From NCBI RefSeq assembly GCF_023822045.1, contig NZ_CP084712.1, positions 2,666,001-2,730,000 on the forward strand: a stretch of DNA of 64,000 nucleotides, given 5' to 3'. The position numbers and the translations under genes were made by a program. The notes beneath the pieces are model-generated. The model was not told the DNA's origin. It searched no databases and saw only the letters and a list, made by a program, of their open reading frames with translations. The DNA comes from Sphingopyxis sp. USTB-05 (lineage in GTDB: Bacteria > Pseudomonadota > Alphaproteobacteria > Sphingomonadales > Sphingomonadaceae). Shown here piece by piece: positions 38,022 through 47,530 of this stretch. Within the stretch, counting starts at the first letter, position 1. Each line of letters opens with the position of its first letter.

Positions 38022-40340
38022 ATGCCGCCGATGACGCGCAACCTCACACGCCTGACGCTGGCCACCTTGATGGTGGCTGGAACACTCACCTCCGCCCCGC
38101 TCTTCGCGAAGCCCACAGCGAGCACGAGCGAGAAAGTCGCCGCGGATTCAGCAGGCTGGATGCGCCCCGATCCGAAGATGGATCGCTTCATCGCCGACCT
38201 GATGGCGAAGATGACCCTCGACGAGAAAGTCGGGCAGTTGTCGCTGCTGACGAGTGACTGGGATTCGACCGGCCCGACGATCCGCCAAGGCTATCAGGAC
38301 GATATTCGCAAGGGGCGGATCGGTTCGATCTTCAACGCCTTCACCGCCAAATATACGCGCGAACTGCAGCGGCTGGCGGTCGAAGAGACGCGACTGAAAA
38401 TCCCACTGCTTTTCGGTTATGACGTCGTCCACGGCCACCGCACCATCTTTCCGATCTCGCTCGGCGAATCGGCTAGTTGGGACTTGAAAGCCATTGAAAA
38501 AGCAGCACGAATCTCTGCCACCGAGGCGTCTGCAGAGGGCATTCACTGGACCTTCGCACCTATGGTCGACGTTGCTCGCGATCCGCGATGGGGCCGCATG
38601 TCGGAAGGCGCTGGCGAGGATGTCTACCTCGGCAGCAAGATCGCGGTTGCGCGCGTGCGCGGATTTCAGGGCGACGATCTGAAGCGCGTCGATACGGTGC
38701 TCGCGACCGCCAAGCATTTCGCCGCCTATGGTGCAGCACAGGCAGGCCGCGATTATCATACGGTCGACATCTCCGAACGCACGCTTCGCGATATCTATTT
38801 GCCGCCATTCAAGGCGGCGGCCGACGCCGGCGCGGCGACTTTCATGACCTCGTTCAACGAATATGATGGCGTACCTGCTTCGGGCAGCCATTATCTGCTG
38901 ACCGACGTGCTGCGGAAGAAATGGGGATTCAAGGGCTTTGTCGTAACCGATTACACGTCGATCAACGAAATGGTCCCTCACGGCTATTCGCGCGACCTGA
39001 AACAGGCGGGCGAACAGGCGATCAACGCCGGGGTCGACATGGATTTGCAAGGCGCGGTGTTCATGGATCACCTCGCGAAATCGGTCGCCGAGGGCAAGGT
39101 CGACGTCAAACGCGTCGACGAGGCCGTGAAAGCGATCCTCGAAATGAAATATCGCCTCGGGCTGTTCGACGACCCCTATCGCTATTCTGACGAAGCGCGA
39201 GAAAAAGCGACCATCTATCGTCCCGACTTCCTCGAAGCGGCACGCGACGTCGCGCGCAAGTCGATCGTATTGCTGAAGAACAAGAGCAATGCCCTGCCCC
39301 TTGCCGCGACGGCGAAATCGATCGCGGTGATCGGCCCGCTCGGCAACAGCAAGGAAGATATGATCGGCAGTTGGTCCGCCGCAGGCGACCGCAAGGAACG
39401 GCCGGTAACCCTGCTCGAAGGCATGCAGAAGCGCGCGCCCAAGGGCACGACCGTCGCTTATGCAAAGGGCGCCGGCTATGAGTTCGCAGATGCGGGTAAA
39501 AGCGACGGTTTCGCCGAGGCGATTGCGCTCGCGCAGAAATCGGACGTCATCGTCGCCGCTATGGGCGAGCATTGGAATATGACCGGCGAAGCAGCGAGCC
39601 GCACCTCGCTCGACCTGCCGGGGAACCAGCAGGCCCTACTCGAAGAGCTGAAGAAGACCGGAAAGCCGATCATCCTCGTGCTGATGAGCGGCCGTCCGAA
39701 CAGCATCGAGTGGGCCGACGCCAATGTCGATGCGATCCTTGAGGCTTGGTATCCGGGCACGATGGGCGGGCATGCGATCGCCGATGTCCTCTATGGCGAC
39801 TATAACCCGTCGGGCAAATTGCCCGTCACCTTCCCGCGCAACGTCGGGCAGGTACCGATCTATTACGACATGAAAAACACCGGGCGGCCGATCAAGCCCG
39901 AGGACCCGAACGCGAAATATGTCTCACGCTATCTCGATACGCCGAACACGCCGCTCTATCCCTTCGGCTACGGGCTCAGCTACACAAGCTTCGCCTATTC
40001 GCCGGTGACGCTGGACAAGGCGAAAATCCGGCCAGGCGAGACGCTGACCGCAACGGTGACGGTCACCAACAGCGGCGCGCGTGACGGCGAAGAGGTGGTG
40101 CAGCTTTATGTTCGCGATCTCGTCGGGTCGGTGACGCGGCCGGTCAAGGAGCTGAAAGGCTTCGAGAAGATCAGTCTCAAAAGGGGCGAGAAGCGGACGG
40201 TGCGCTTCACGCTGACCGACGCCGACCTCGCCTTTACGCGGCAGGACATGAGCTGGGGTAGCGAGCCCGGCCAGTTCACGCTGTGGGTCGGCCCCTCTTC
40301 GGCGGAGGGATCCGAGGCATCGTTCGAGCTGACCGACTAG
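38022..40340 (+). CDS. GH3 beta-glucosidase, BglX-type, secreted
   Basis: 772 residues with a signal peptide (ending LFAK), so periplasmic. A retaining enzyme: nucleophile Asp310 in VVTDYTSI, substrate-binding KHFAAYG and RDYHTVDISERTLRDIYLPPF. A second alpha/beta domain and a C-terminal fibronectin-III-like domain (GETLTATVTVTNSGARDGEEVVQLYV) follow. It removes terminal glucose from beta-gluco-oligosaccharides before inner-membrane import. AAGGA lies 6 bases before the chosen ATG; a second ATG is at 38031. Confidence 0.95.
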   Translation: MPPMTRNLTRLTLATLMVAGTLTSAPLFAKPTASTSEKVAADSAGWMRPDPKMDRFIADLMAKMTLDEKVGQLSLLTSDWDSTGPTIRQGYQDDIRKGRIGSIFNAFTAKYTRELQRLAVEETRLKIPLLFGYDVVHGHRTIFPISLGESASWDLKAIEKAARISATEASAEGIHWTFAPMVDVARDPRWGRMSEGAGEDVYLGSKIAVARVRGFQGDDLKRVDTVLATAKHFAAYGAAQAGRDYHTVDISERTLRDIYLPPFKAAADAGAATFMTSFNEYDGVPASGSHYLLTDVLRKKWGFKGFVVTDYTSINEMVPHGYSRDLKQAGEQAINAGVDMDLQGAVFMDHLAKSVAEGKVDVKRVDEAVKAILEMKYRLGLFDDPYRYSDEAREKATIYRPDFLEAARDVARKSIVLLKNKSNALPLAATAKSIAVIGPLGNSKEDMIGSWSAAGDRKERPVTLLEGMQKRAPKGTTVAYAKGAGYEFADAGKSDGFAEAIALAQKSDVIVAAMGEHWNMTGEAASRTSLDLPGNQQALLEELKKTGKPIILVLMSGRPNSIEWADANVDAILEAWYPGTMGGHAIADVLYGDYNPSGKLPVTFPRNVGQVPIYYDMKNTGRPIKPEDPNAKYVSRYLDTPNTPLYPFGYGLSYTSFAYSPVTLDKAKIRPGETLTATVTVTNSGARDGEEVVQLYVRDLVGSVTRPVKELKGFEKISLKRGEKRTVRFTLTDADLAFTRQDMSWGSEPGQFTLWVGPSSAEGSEASFELTD

Positions 40341-40382
40341 CCGGCCTTGCCGAGGGTGGCGAGGCGGGTTACCCGCATCTGA

Positions 40383-41621
40383 GTGAGTCCCGACACACCG
40401 CCCCCACCCTCCGCGCTCGCGCCGTTCCGCTATCCGGCGTTTCGCGCGATCTGGATCGCGAACCTTGCGTCGAACATGGGGTCGATGATCCAGTCGGTCG
40501 CCGCCGCCTGGCTGATGACCGAGCTGACCCAATCGCACTTGCTGATCGCGCTGGTGCAGGCGGGCGCGACGATCCCGATCATGCTGCTCGGCATCTTTGC
40601 GGGAGCGATCGCCGACAATTTCGACCGGCGGCGCGTCATGTTGGCGGCGCAGACCGGGATGCTGGTGGTATCGGCATTGCTGACGCTGACCACATATCTC
40701 GATGCGATCTCGCCGTTGACCTTGCTCTTCTTCACCCTTGCGGTCGGATGCGGGACTGCGCTCAACGGTCCCGCCTGGCAGGCATCGGTACGGTTGCAGG
40801 TCGGGCCCAAGGATCTGCCGCAGGCCATCGCGCTCAACACCATCGCCTTCAACCTCGCGCGTAGCGCCGGCCCCGCGCTTGGCGGGATGCTCGTCGCGAT
40901 TGTCGGCACCGCCGCGGCCTTTGGCCTCAACGCGCTGAGCTATCTCGCGCTGATCGTCGTGCTGCTGCGCTGGCATCCCGAAACCGTTCCGCCGCGCCGA
41001 ACGCCGATGCTGACGGCGATTGCCGCAGGCCTCCGTTTCTGCGCACAATCGGACCCGGTACGACGTGTGCTGATCCGTGGTTTTGCTTTCGGGTTCGGCG
41101 CGGCGGGGTTTCAGGCGCTGTTACCATCGCTCGTCCGCGACCGGCTGCACGGAACCGAGATTATCTATGGCCTGTGCCTAGCCGCGTTCGGCGCGGGGTC
41201 GATCTTTGGCGCATTATGGGTGGGTGCAGCGCGCCGCCGCTGGGGCAGCGACCGCGTGGTCACCGCTGCATCGCTCGTCTTCGCTGCTGCCATGCTCCCC
41301 GTGGCCCTGACCACCAGCCTGACGCCTGTGATGATGGCGGCATTCGTCGCGGGCGCCGCATGGGTGTCGACGCTGACGACGCTCAACGTCGCGATGCAGC
41401 TCCGCTCGCCCGAGGAAATCCTGGGCCGCTGTCTATCGATCTATCAGGCGGTCACGTTCGGCGCGATGGCGCTCGGCGCCTATACGCTGGGCCTGGTCGC
41501 GGACCTCAGTTCGCTGCCTGCGGCGATCCTCGGGTCGGCGGGCTGGCTTTTGCTGTCGGCGATCGTCCTGCGCTTCATCGCGCCGATGCCGCACCGCGAC
41601 GAAGGCCGGCTGCTGCCCTGA
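40383..41621 (+). CDS. MFS transporter, EntS-like (MFS_3) branch
   Basis: 412 residues, about 12 membrane segments, starting at GTG. The opening FRYPAFRAIWIANLASNMGSMIQSVAAAWLM and the GPAWQASVRLQVGPKDLPQAIAL segment are typical of the MFS_3 branch that includes siderophore and drug exporters. It lies 42 bases after the GH3 gene but has no obvious link to sugar metabolism, and converges on the HxlR-type regulator gene with a 3-base gap. Substrate unknown. Confidence 0.86.
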   Translation: MSPDTPPPPSALAPFRYPAFRAIWIANLASNMGSMIQSVAAAWLMTELTQSHLLIALVQAGATIPIMLLGIFAGAIADNFDRRRVMLAAQTGMLVVSALLTLTTYLDAISPLTLLFFTLAVGCGTALNGPAWQASVRLQVGPKDLPQAIALNTIAFNLARSAGPALGGMLVAIVGTAAAFGLNALSYLALIVVLLRWHPETVPPRRTPMLTAIAAGLRFCAQSDPVRRVLIRGFAFGFGAAGFQALLPSLVRDRLHGTEIIYGLCLAAFGAGSIFGALWVGAARRRWGSDRVVTAASLVFAAAMLPVALTTSLTPVMMAAFVAGAAWVSTLTTLNVAMQLRSPEEILGRCLSIYQAVTFGAMALGAYTLGLVADLSSLPAAILGSAGWLLLSAIVLRFIAPMPHRDEGRLLP

Positions 41622-41624
41622 TCG

Positions 41625-42572
41625 TCAACCGGCATCGTCGATCGTGAAGCGGCTGTTCGACAGTTGCAGTTCGTCGCCGCAATGGCTGCAAGCCGCAACC
41701 ATTTCGAGGTCGTGACCGCAAGGGCGATGGGTGAGCAGCAACGGCGGTCCCCGCTCGTCCGAAAACCATTTGTCGCCCCACTGCAGCAACGCGAGCAGCA
41801 CTGGATAGAGGTCGCGTCCCTTTGCGGTCAGGCGATATTCGACGCGGTCGGCGTGGGCGGAATAGGGAACCGTCTTCAATATCCCCTGCCGCACCAGCCG
41901 CTCAAGCCGCCCCGTCAGGATATTCGTCGCCATCAGCGTGTCGCGCTGGATATCGTCGAAGCGGTTGATGCTCGTGAACATCGCGCGGACGACGAGCGTC
42001 GCCCAGCGGTCGCCGAACAACTCGATCATCGTGTCGACAAGCGGACGGCCACCGGGCCGGCGCGCGCCGACCTCACCGTTGAAGCGGCGGCGTTCGTAAT
42101 GCGGGACGACCTGCGCCAGTCCCGGCCCTTCGCGCCAGTCGACGTCGCGCGGATCGATTTCGGCGTGGCAATGCTGGCACGCGGGCACCGGCTCGGTCGC
42201 ATGGCCGCAGGTCGCGTGATGGAGCTGCACACGAAAATCGCGGCTGTCGGCTTCCCAGCGATGCTGCCAGCGCAGCATCATCAGTGCGTTGGGAAATTGG
42301 TCGCGGCCCTTTTGGGTCAGCACATAATGAAAGCCGCGGCCGCTCTTCTTCGGGACTTTGGCGAGGCAATCTTCTTCGACGAGTTTCTTGAGGCGGCCGT
42401 TGACGACCGAGCGTGCGAGGCCGGTGCGCGCGACAAATTCATCGAAACTATGGGTGCCGAGGAACGCCTGTTCCATGAGCAGCAGCACCGGGACGTCGCC
42501 GACGACGTCGAGCGCGCGCCAGATCGAACAGGCCCTGATCGTGCGGTCATGTTTCAAATCAGCCGTCCTCAC
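41625..42572 (-). CDS. Tandem HxlR-family regulator with repeated CGH/CxxC motifs
   Basis: 315 residues; most HxlR proteins have about 110-150 and a single domain. Two winged-helix HxlR units lie at about 12-105 and 178-270 (SIWRALDVVGDVPVLLLMEQ and TMIELFGDRWATLVVRAMF). Each is followed by a short cysteine/histidine cluster: C122-G-H124 ... C132-x-x-C135, and C285-G-H287 ... C295-x-x-C298, resembling zinc knuckles. A candidate regulator of the divergent receptor/oxygenase units nearby. It starts at GTG 42572; a TTG five codons later also fits its ribosome-binding sequence. Confidence 0.88.
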   Translation of the reverse strand: MRTADLKHDRTIRACSIWRALDVVGDVPVLLLMEQAFLGTHSFDEFVARTGLARSVVNGRLKKLVEEDCLAKVPKKSGRGFHYVLTQKGRDQFPNALMMLRWQHRWEADSRDFRVQLHHATCGHATEPVPACQHCHAEIDPRDVDWREGPGLAQVVPHYERRRFNGEVGARRPGGRPLVDTMIELFGDRWATLVVRAMFTSINRFDDIQRDTLMATNILTGRLERLVRQGILKTVPYSAHADRVEYRLTAKGRDLYPVLLALLQWGDKWFSDERGPPLLLTHRPCGHDLEMVAACSHCGDELQLSNSRFTIDDAG

Positions 42573-42626
42573 CTCTCCCCGCCCCTAAACGAAGCCCGGA
42601 TGACCGGCAAGGCTGGCACCTGCGAC

Positions 42627-42653
42627 GGGAGGGCGGCTCAGAACCGCCCTCCC
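42627..42653 (-). terminator. Hairpin after the second TonB receptor gene
   Basis: Perfect 10-base stem GGGAGGGCGG / CCGCCCTCCC with a 7-base loop, 6 bases after the receptor stop. No U-tract. Confidence 0.6.
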
Positions 42654-42658
42654 CCGCA

Positions 42659-44947
42659 TCAGAAGCGCCCGGTCAGTTGCACCGCAATCGTGCGCGGGCG
42701 ATCGACGATGCCATTATAGGCATTGCCGGCGTTGCGCGTGATCGTGGTGGCCAGCGGCATAGAGCTCGCAGTCTGCAGGATCCGCTGATTGGTAAGATTG
42801 CGGCCAATCAGCGCCACTTCCCAGCGGTCGTCGACCTGCGCCAGCGCAAGCCGCGCGCCGAGCTTCACATATCCGTCCTGATGCGTGCGGGGGTCGAGGT
42901 TTGCCGCGGCGATATAGGATGAGGAGAAGTCGGCATTCACGTTGAACGCCACCTTCATGCTGCTCGTCACCGGGGTCGTATAATCCAGGTTCAAATTGCC
43001 CGACCATTTGGGGCTGAGCGCATTGCGCTTGCCCGAATAATCGCAAAAGCCGTTCGCACCCGGCGTCTGCAGATAATAGCATTGCCCGTCGGTGAAATTG
43101 GTGAATTTAAAGTCGAGATAGGCAACCGCACCGCTGACCGTCAGCCCTTCGGCGAGCGCCGCGCGGAAGTCGGCCTCGACGCCTTGCGTGCGCGCTTCGG
43201 CTGCGTTGCGAACGTTGAAGTTCAGCGTACCGTCGAAGATATTGACCTGAAGATCCTTATAATCTGTGCGATAAACCGACAGGTTAAAGGCGATATTGCG
43301 CCCCTTGTATTTCAGGCCGGCTTCGAAATTATCTGCGCTTTCATCCTCGAACTCGAACGCGCCGGGCTTCGCGACGGTGGTCGAGGTCGGGAGCGAGTTC
43401 GACCGGATGTCAAAGCCCCCGGCCTTCGTTCCCTTGGCATAGGAAGCGTAGAGCATCAGATCGTCGGTGGCGTCGAACTGTACGTTGACCATCGGATTGA
43501 AACTGTCTTCGCTGATCTTGCCCGAGATGCTGTGAGCCTCGATATTGAGGGCGCGGAACACCGCCGCGACGACGGCGGCCGGCGCGGTACTAAGCGGCCC
43601 CTGTACCACGGCGAGTGTACGGCTGCCGCTCTTCTTCTCGTGATTGAAGCGCGCGCCCGCGGTGATGCGAAGCTGATCGGTGACCGCCAATTCGCCCTGC
43701 GCAAAGCCCGAGATCAGGTCCGACTTCTGCGCATAATCGCGGTCGTTGCGCGTGTCGCCCAGCGCATTGAACGGTGCGCCCAGAGCGAGGAAGGTCGGGT
43801 TGAACAGCGTGAAATCCTGCACGTCGAGTTTTGCATGCTGGTAATAGATGCCCGCAATATAGTTGAACGCCTCGCCCCCTGGCGAAGTCAGGCGGAGTTC
43901 CTGGCTGAACTGCCGATAATCCTCACGCAGATTTGTGCCGTCGAGGAAGCTGATGCCGGAGAAGTCGACGTCGACAATCTCTCGCGTCTTGTAGTCGAGC
44001 AGTGAACTGACAGAGGTCAACGTGTGATCGCCTAGTTCAAGATCGGCGTTAAGTGTCGCGCCGAACACCTTGTTCTTGCTTTCATAGCCATTGTCTTCGC
44101 GGACATAGTCGGGGTCGGTGCTGACGAAAAACGGCCCCTGGAACACCGTGTTGTAATTGCCGACCGCGCCGAACACATCGCGCGGCTGGCCCTTCATTTC
44201 GAAATCGGCATATTCAAGCTTCAATTCGGCAGCAAGCGGCCCGCCCTTGTCGAACTCCAGCTTGCCGCGGAAATAATATTCGTCGACGTTCGGTTCATCG
44301 CGATCGAGCTTTTGGTTATAGAAATAACCGTCCATCGAACGGTGGTAGCCGACGACGCGGGCCTCGATGCCCTCGGAGAGCGGGCCCGACAGCACGCCGG
44401 TAAGCTGGAATTCCTTGTGGTTGAATTCGTAGAGCCCGCTGACCGAGCCTTCGAACTCGTCGGTCGGGCTACGCGTCGTGATGTTCACCGCACCGGCGAT
44501 CGCATTTTTCCCGAACAAGGTCGGCTGCGGCCCACGCAGCACCTCGACGCGCTCCATGTCGACGAGCGGCAGGCGCGAAAGCTGGTCGCGGCCGTAATAG
44601 ACGCCGTCGACGAACATCGCGACCGACTGTTCAAAACCCTTGTTGTCGCCCGACGCGATGCCGCGGATCGCGATGCGATTGGCGATCGCCGTCTGCGTGA
44701 TCTTGAGGTTCGGGACCGATGAAGAGATTTGCTCTAGGTTCGTCTGGCCATAGCTTTCGACCTGCTTGCCGCTGACCGCCGAGATCGAGATCGGCACGTC
44801 GGAAAGCCCCTCGGCGCGCTTCTGCGCAGTGACGATGATTTCCTCGAGACCGCCCTGCTCCTCTGCCGGAGCGGCGTCCTGCGCGAATGCGGTAACCGGG
44901 CTGGCGAGCGCCGATGCAGCGAGCAGCGCAACAAAATTTCTGTTCAT
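42659..44947 (-). CDS. TonB-dependent receptor, divergent from the oxygenase operon
   Basis: 762 residues with a signal peptide (ending TAFAQ). A TonB box-like EEIIVTAQKR near residue 35, a plug (about 45-160; VPISISAVSGKQVESYGQTNL, LRGPQPTLFGKNAIAGAVNI) and a barrel ending in the expected aromatic (LTGRF). This is the classic sphingomonad FecA-like receptor pattern used for many hydrophobic or aromatic substrates. Being divergent from the NPD/oxygenase operon, it is probably the uptake gate for that pathway. Substrate unknown. Confidence 0.93.
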   Translation of the reverse strand: MNRNFVALLAASALASPVTAFAQDAAPAEEQGGLEEIIVTAQKRAEGLSDVPISISAVSGKQVESYGQTNLEQISSSVPNLKITQTAIANRIAIRGIASGDNKGFEQSVAMFVDGVYYGRDQLSRLPLVDMERVEVLRGPQPTLFGKNAIAGAVNITTRSPTDEFEGSVSGLYEFNHKEFQLTGVLSGPLSEGIEARVVGYHRSMDGYFYNQKLDRDEPNVDEYYFRGKLEFDKGGPLAAELKLEYADFEMKGQPRDVFGAVGNYNTVFQGPFFVSTDPDYVREDNGYESKNKVFGATLNADLELGDHTLTSVSSLLDYKTREIVDVDFSGISFLDGTNLREDYRQFSQELRLTSPGGEAFNYIAGIYYQHAKLDVQDFTLFNPTFLALGAPFNALGDTRNDRDYAQKSDLISGFAQGELAVTDQLRITAGARFNHEKKSGSRTLAVVQGPLSTAPAAVVAAVFRALNIEAHSISGKISEDSFNPMVNVQFDATDDLMLYASYAKGTKAGGFDIRSNSLPTSTTVAKPGAFEFEDESADNFEAGLKYKGRNIAFNLSVYRTDYKDLQVNIFDGTLNFNVRNAAEARTQGVEADFRAALAEGLTVSGAVAYLDFKFTNFTDGQCYYLQTPGANGFCDYSGKRNALSPKWSGNLNLDYTTPVTSSMKVAFNVNADFSSSYIAAANLDPRTHQDGYVKLGARLALAQVDDRWEVALIGRNLTNQRILQTASSMPLATTITRNAGNAYNGIVDRPRTIAVQLTGRF

Positions 44948-45012
44948 AGGGTCCTCCCACGCGTCATCGTCTTGGCGACCACCGCCCGCGATGTTTTTCT
45001 TGCCTTGCGACT

Positions 45013-45037
45013 CATAACGGCTTTAAGTATCGTTATG
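45013..45037. promoter_or_regulatory. Strong inverted repeat in the receptor/oxygenase divergent region
   Basis: CATAACG-N11-CGTTATG, perfect 7-base arms, with flanking GACT and AGTC extending the symmetry. It lies 31 bases before the NPD start and 66 bases before the receptor start, a good place for a shared operator. The cognate regulator is not established. Confidence 0.7.
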
Positions 45038-45067
45038 CAAGTCAGATAATTTGAGAGAGGATTAGCC

Positions 45068-46036
45068 TTGCCGGGACACGGCCTTCCACCTGCACTGACG
45101 CGCAATTTGCGCCTGCCCGCAATCGCGGCTCCGATGTTTCTGGTGTCGGGTCCCGAGATGGTGATCGCCGCATCGCGATCGGGCGTGATTGGTAGCTTCC
45201 CTGCCCCCAATGCGCGCACTTCGGCCGATCTGGAGGATTGGGTCGGCCGGATCGATGCCGCGCTGTCGAACGATCCTGAAGCCGCGCCATGGGCGGTCAA
45301 TCTGGTCGTCCATCCGTCGAACAGCCGGCTTCCCGAAGATCTGGCGTGCGTCGTGCGCCACAAGGTGCCGCTCGTCATCACCGCGCTCGGCAGTCCGGCG
45401 CGCGTGGTCGAGGATATCCATAGCTATGGCGGGCTGGTATTCGCCGATGTCAATTCGGTCGGCTTCGCCCGCAAGGCTGCTGCCGCCGGGGTCGACGGGC
45501 TCGTCCTTGTCGCCGCGGGTGCGGGCGGCCACACCGGCGCGACGGCCGGTTTCGCCTTTGTCGAGGAGGTTCGGCAATTCTGGGATGGTCCGCTCGTGCT
45601 TGGCGGGGCGATCTCGACCGGCCAAGCCATTCGCGCGGCCGAGATTCTCGGCGCCGACTTCGCCTATCTCGGCACCTCGCTGATCGCCTGCACCGAAAGC
45701 ATGGCGGTTCCGGATTACAAGGATATGATCGTCGCCGCGGGCGCCGAGGATATCGTGCCTTCGAAGGGCATCACCGGTGTGACCGCCAACTGGTTGAAAT
45801 CGAGCCTGATCGCTGCGGGCTATGACCCCGCCAACATGCCCGAGGACAAGCGCCCGAACTTCTCGGACGCCCAGGATGACGCAAAGGCGTGGAAGAATGT
45901 CTGGTCCGCCGGACAAGGCGTCGGCGCGGTGCGCGGCGTCGAACCGGTCGCCGATATCGTCGACCGCCTTGTGAAAGAATATGACGCGGCCGTAGCGCGC
46001 CCGCGCTTTGCACCTGCCGAAGGAGCCATCGCATGA
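45068..46036 (+). CDS. NPD-type FMN enzyme (nitronate monooxygenase-like)
   Basis: 322 residues, starting at TTG with GAGAGGA upstream. TIM-barrel flavoprotein of the 2-nitropropane dioxygenase/FabK family: LRLPAIAAPMFLVSGPEMVIAA at the N-terminus, the FMN-phosphate loop LVAAGAGGHTGATAGFAFV, and LVLGGAISTGQAIRAAEILGADFAYLGT. Members oxidise nitronates or reduce enoyl thioesters; an enoyl-reductase role would suit the thiolases and ligase downstream. The specific reaction is not set by sequence alone. Its stop overlaps the next gene as ATGA. Confidence 0.88.
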   Translation: MPGHGLPPALTRNLRLPAIAAPMFLVSGPEMVIAASRSGVIGSFPAPNARTSADLEDWVGRIDAALSNDPEAAPWAVNLVVHPSNSRLPEDLACVVRHKVPLVITALGSPARVVEDIHSYGGLVFADVNSVGFARKAAAAGVDGLVLVAAGAGGHTGATAGFAFVEEVRQFWDGPLVLGGAISTGQAIRAAEILGADFAYLGTSLIACTESMAVPDYKDMIVAAGAEDIVPSKGITGVTANWLKSSLIAAGYDPANMPEDKRPNFSDAQDDAKAWKNVWSAGQGVGAVRGVEPVADIVDRLVKEYDAAVARPRFAPAEGAIA

Positions 46037-47529
46037 CTGCCGAGTTAGTCGAAACGATCCAGTCGACGATCCAGCCAAACGACCACCCCTATATGAAGGG
46101 CGCTTGGCGGCCGACGTTCAACGAATGGAATGCGATTTTCGCCAATGGCGATGCCGAAGTGATCGGGACGATCCCGACCGACATCGACGGGGTCTATGTG
46201 CGCACGGGCGAAAACCAGGTCCACGAGCCGATCGGCCGCTATCACCCCTTCGACGGTGACGGGTTCATCCATTCGATCAGCTTCAAGGACGGCCGCGCAA
46301 GCTATCGCAGCCGCTTCGTACGCACCAAGGGGTTCGAAGCCGAAAAGGAAGCCGGCCGCTCGCTGTGGGCCGGGCTGATGGAGCCGCCGCATAAATCGAC
46401 GCGCCACGGCTGGGGCGCGCAGGAATGGCTGAAGGATTCATCCTCGACCGACGTCGCGATCCACGCGGGCAAGATCATTTCGACCTTCTATCAGTGCGGC
46501 GAGGCCTATCGGCTCGACCCGTTCACGCTCGAACAGTTTGGCACCGAAAGCTGGGTGCCGCTCGACGGCATATCGGCGCATTGCAAGGTCGACCTCGCGA
46601 CGGGCGAGCTGATGTTCTTCAACTATTCGAAGCACGCGCCATTCATGCATTATGGCGTCGTCGGGGCGGACAATAAGCTCAAACATTATATCCCCGTCCC
46701 GCTCGCGGGGCCGCGCCTGCCGCACGATATGGCGTTCACGCAAAATTACACGATCCTCAATGACATGCCGCTCTATTGGAACGAGGAGTTGCTCGAAAAG
46801 CGGCTGCATGTCGTGCAATTCCACCCCGATGAGAAGACGCGCTTCGCGATCATTCCGCGGCACGGCCAGCCCGAAGATATCCGCTGGTTCGAAGCCGAGC
46901 CGACCTACACGCTCCACTGGCTGAACGCGTGGGAGGAAGGCGACGAGATCATCCTCGACGGCTATTATCAGGAAGAGCCGATGCCCAAATCCTATCCGAA
47001 CGCGCCTGATGGGCTCGAACGGATGATGGCCTATCTCGATCAGGGCCTGCTCAAGCCGCGTCTCCACCGCTGGCGTTTCAACCTCGTCACCGGCGAAACG
47101 GTCGAGGAACGGCTCGACGATCGCGATCTTGAGTTTGGCATGTTCAACCACCGCTATGCAGGCAAGCCGTACCGCTATGCCTATAGCGCGATCCCCGAGC
47201 CCGGCTGGTTCCTGTTCCGCGGGCTGGTGAAGCATGACCTCAACGCGCGGACGAGCGAATCCTATGAATTCGGACCCGGCCGCTTCGGCAGCGAAGCCCC
47301 CTTCGCGCCGCGGATCAATGCGAAGGACGAGGACGACGGCTATCTCGTCTCCTTCATCGCCGACCTCGAAACCGATCGCTCCGAATGCGTGCTGATCGAC
47401 GCCAAGAATATCGCGGCGGGTCCGGTGTGCCGGATCATTCTGCCCGAGCGTATCTGTTCGGGAACGCACACGGTCTGGGCGAGCGGTGACGATATCGGCA
47501 TCGGCGAAAACAGCGTGCTGGCCGCCTGA
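46033..47529 (+). CDS. Carotenoid-cleavage-type oxygenase (RPE65/CCO family)
   Basis: 498 residues. Non-heme iron(II) dioxygenase family that splits C=C bonds of carotenoids, stilbenes or related alkenes. The four iron-binding histidines are visible: His183 (SAHCKVD), His231 (LPHDMAFTQNY), His295 (TLHWLNAWEEGD) and His479 (CSGTHTVWAS). The FDGDGFIHS segment near residue 75 is also typical. No leader, so cytoplasmic. It lies between an NPD enzyme and an acyl-CoA ligase, suggesting cleavage products enter CoA-dependent degradation. Substrate unknown. Confidence 0.9.
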   Translation: MTAELVETIQSTIQPNDHPYMKGAWRPTFNEWNAIFANGDAEVIGTIPTDIDGVYVRTGENQVHEPIGRYHPFDGDGFIHSISFKDGRASYRSRFVRTKGFEAEKEAGRSLWAGLMEPPHKSTRHGWGAQEWLKDSSSTDVAIHAGKIISTFYQCGEAYRLDPFTLEQFGTESWVPLDGISAHCKVDLATGELMFFNYSKHAPFMHYGVVGADNKLKHYIPVPLAGPRLPHDMAFTQNYTILNDMPLYWNEELLEKRLHVVQFHPDEKTRFAIIPRHGQPEDIRWFEAEPTYTLHWLNAWEEGDEIILDGYYQEEPMPKSYPNAPDGLERMMAYLDQGLLKPRLHRWRFNLVTGETVEERLDDRDLEFGMFNHRYAGKPYRYAYSAIPEPGWFLFRGLVKHDLNARTSESYEFGPGRFGSEAPFAPRINAKDEDDGYLVSFIADLETDRSECVLIDAKNIAAGPVCRIILPERICSGTHTVWASGDDIGIGENSVLAA

Positions 47530-47530
47530 G

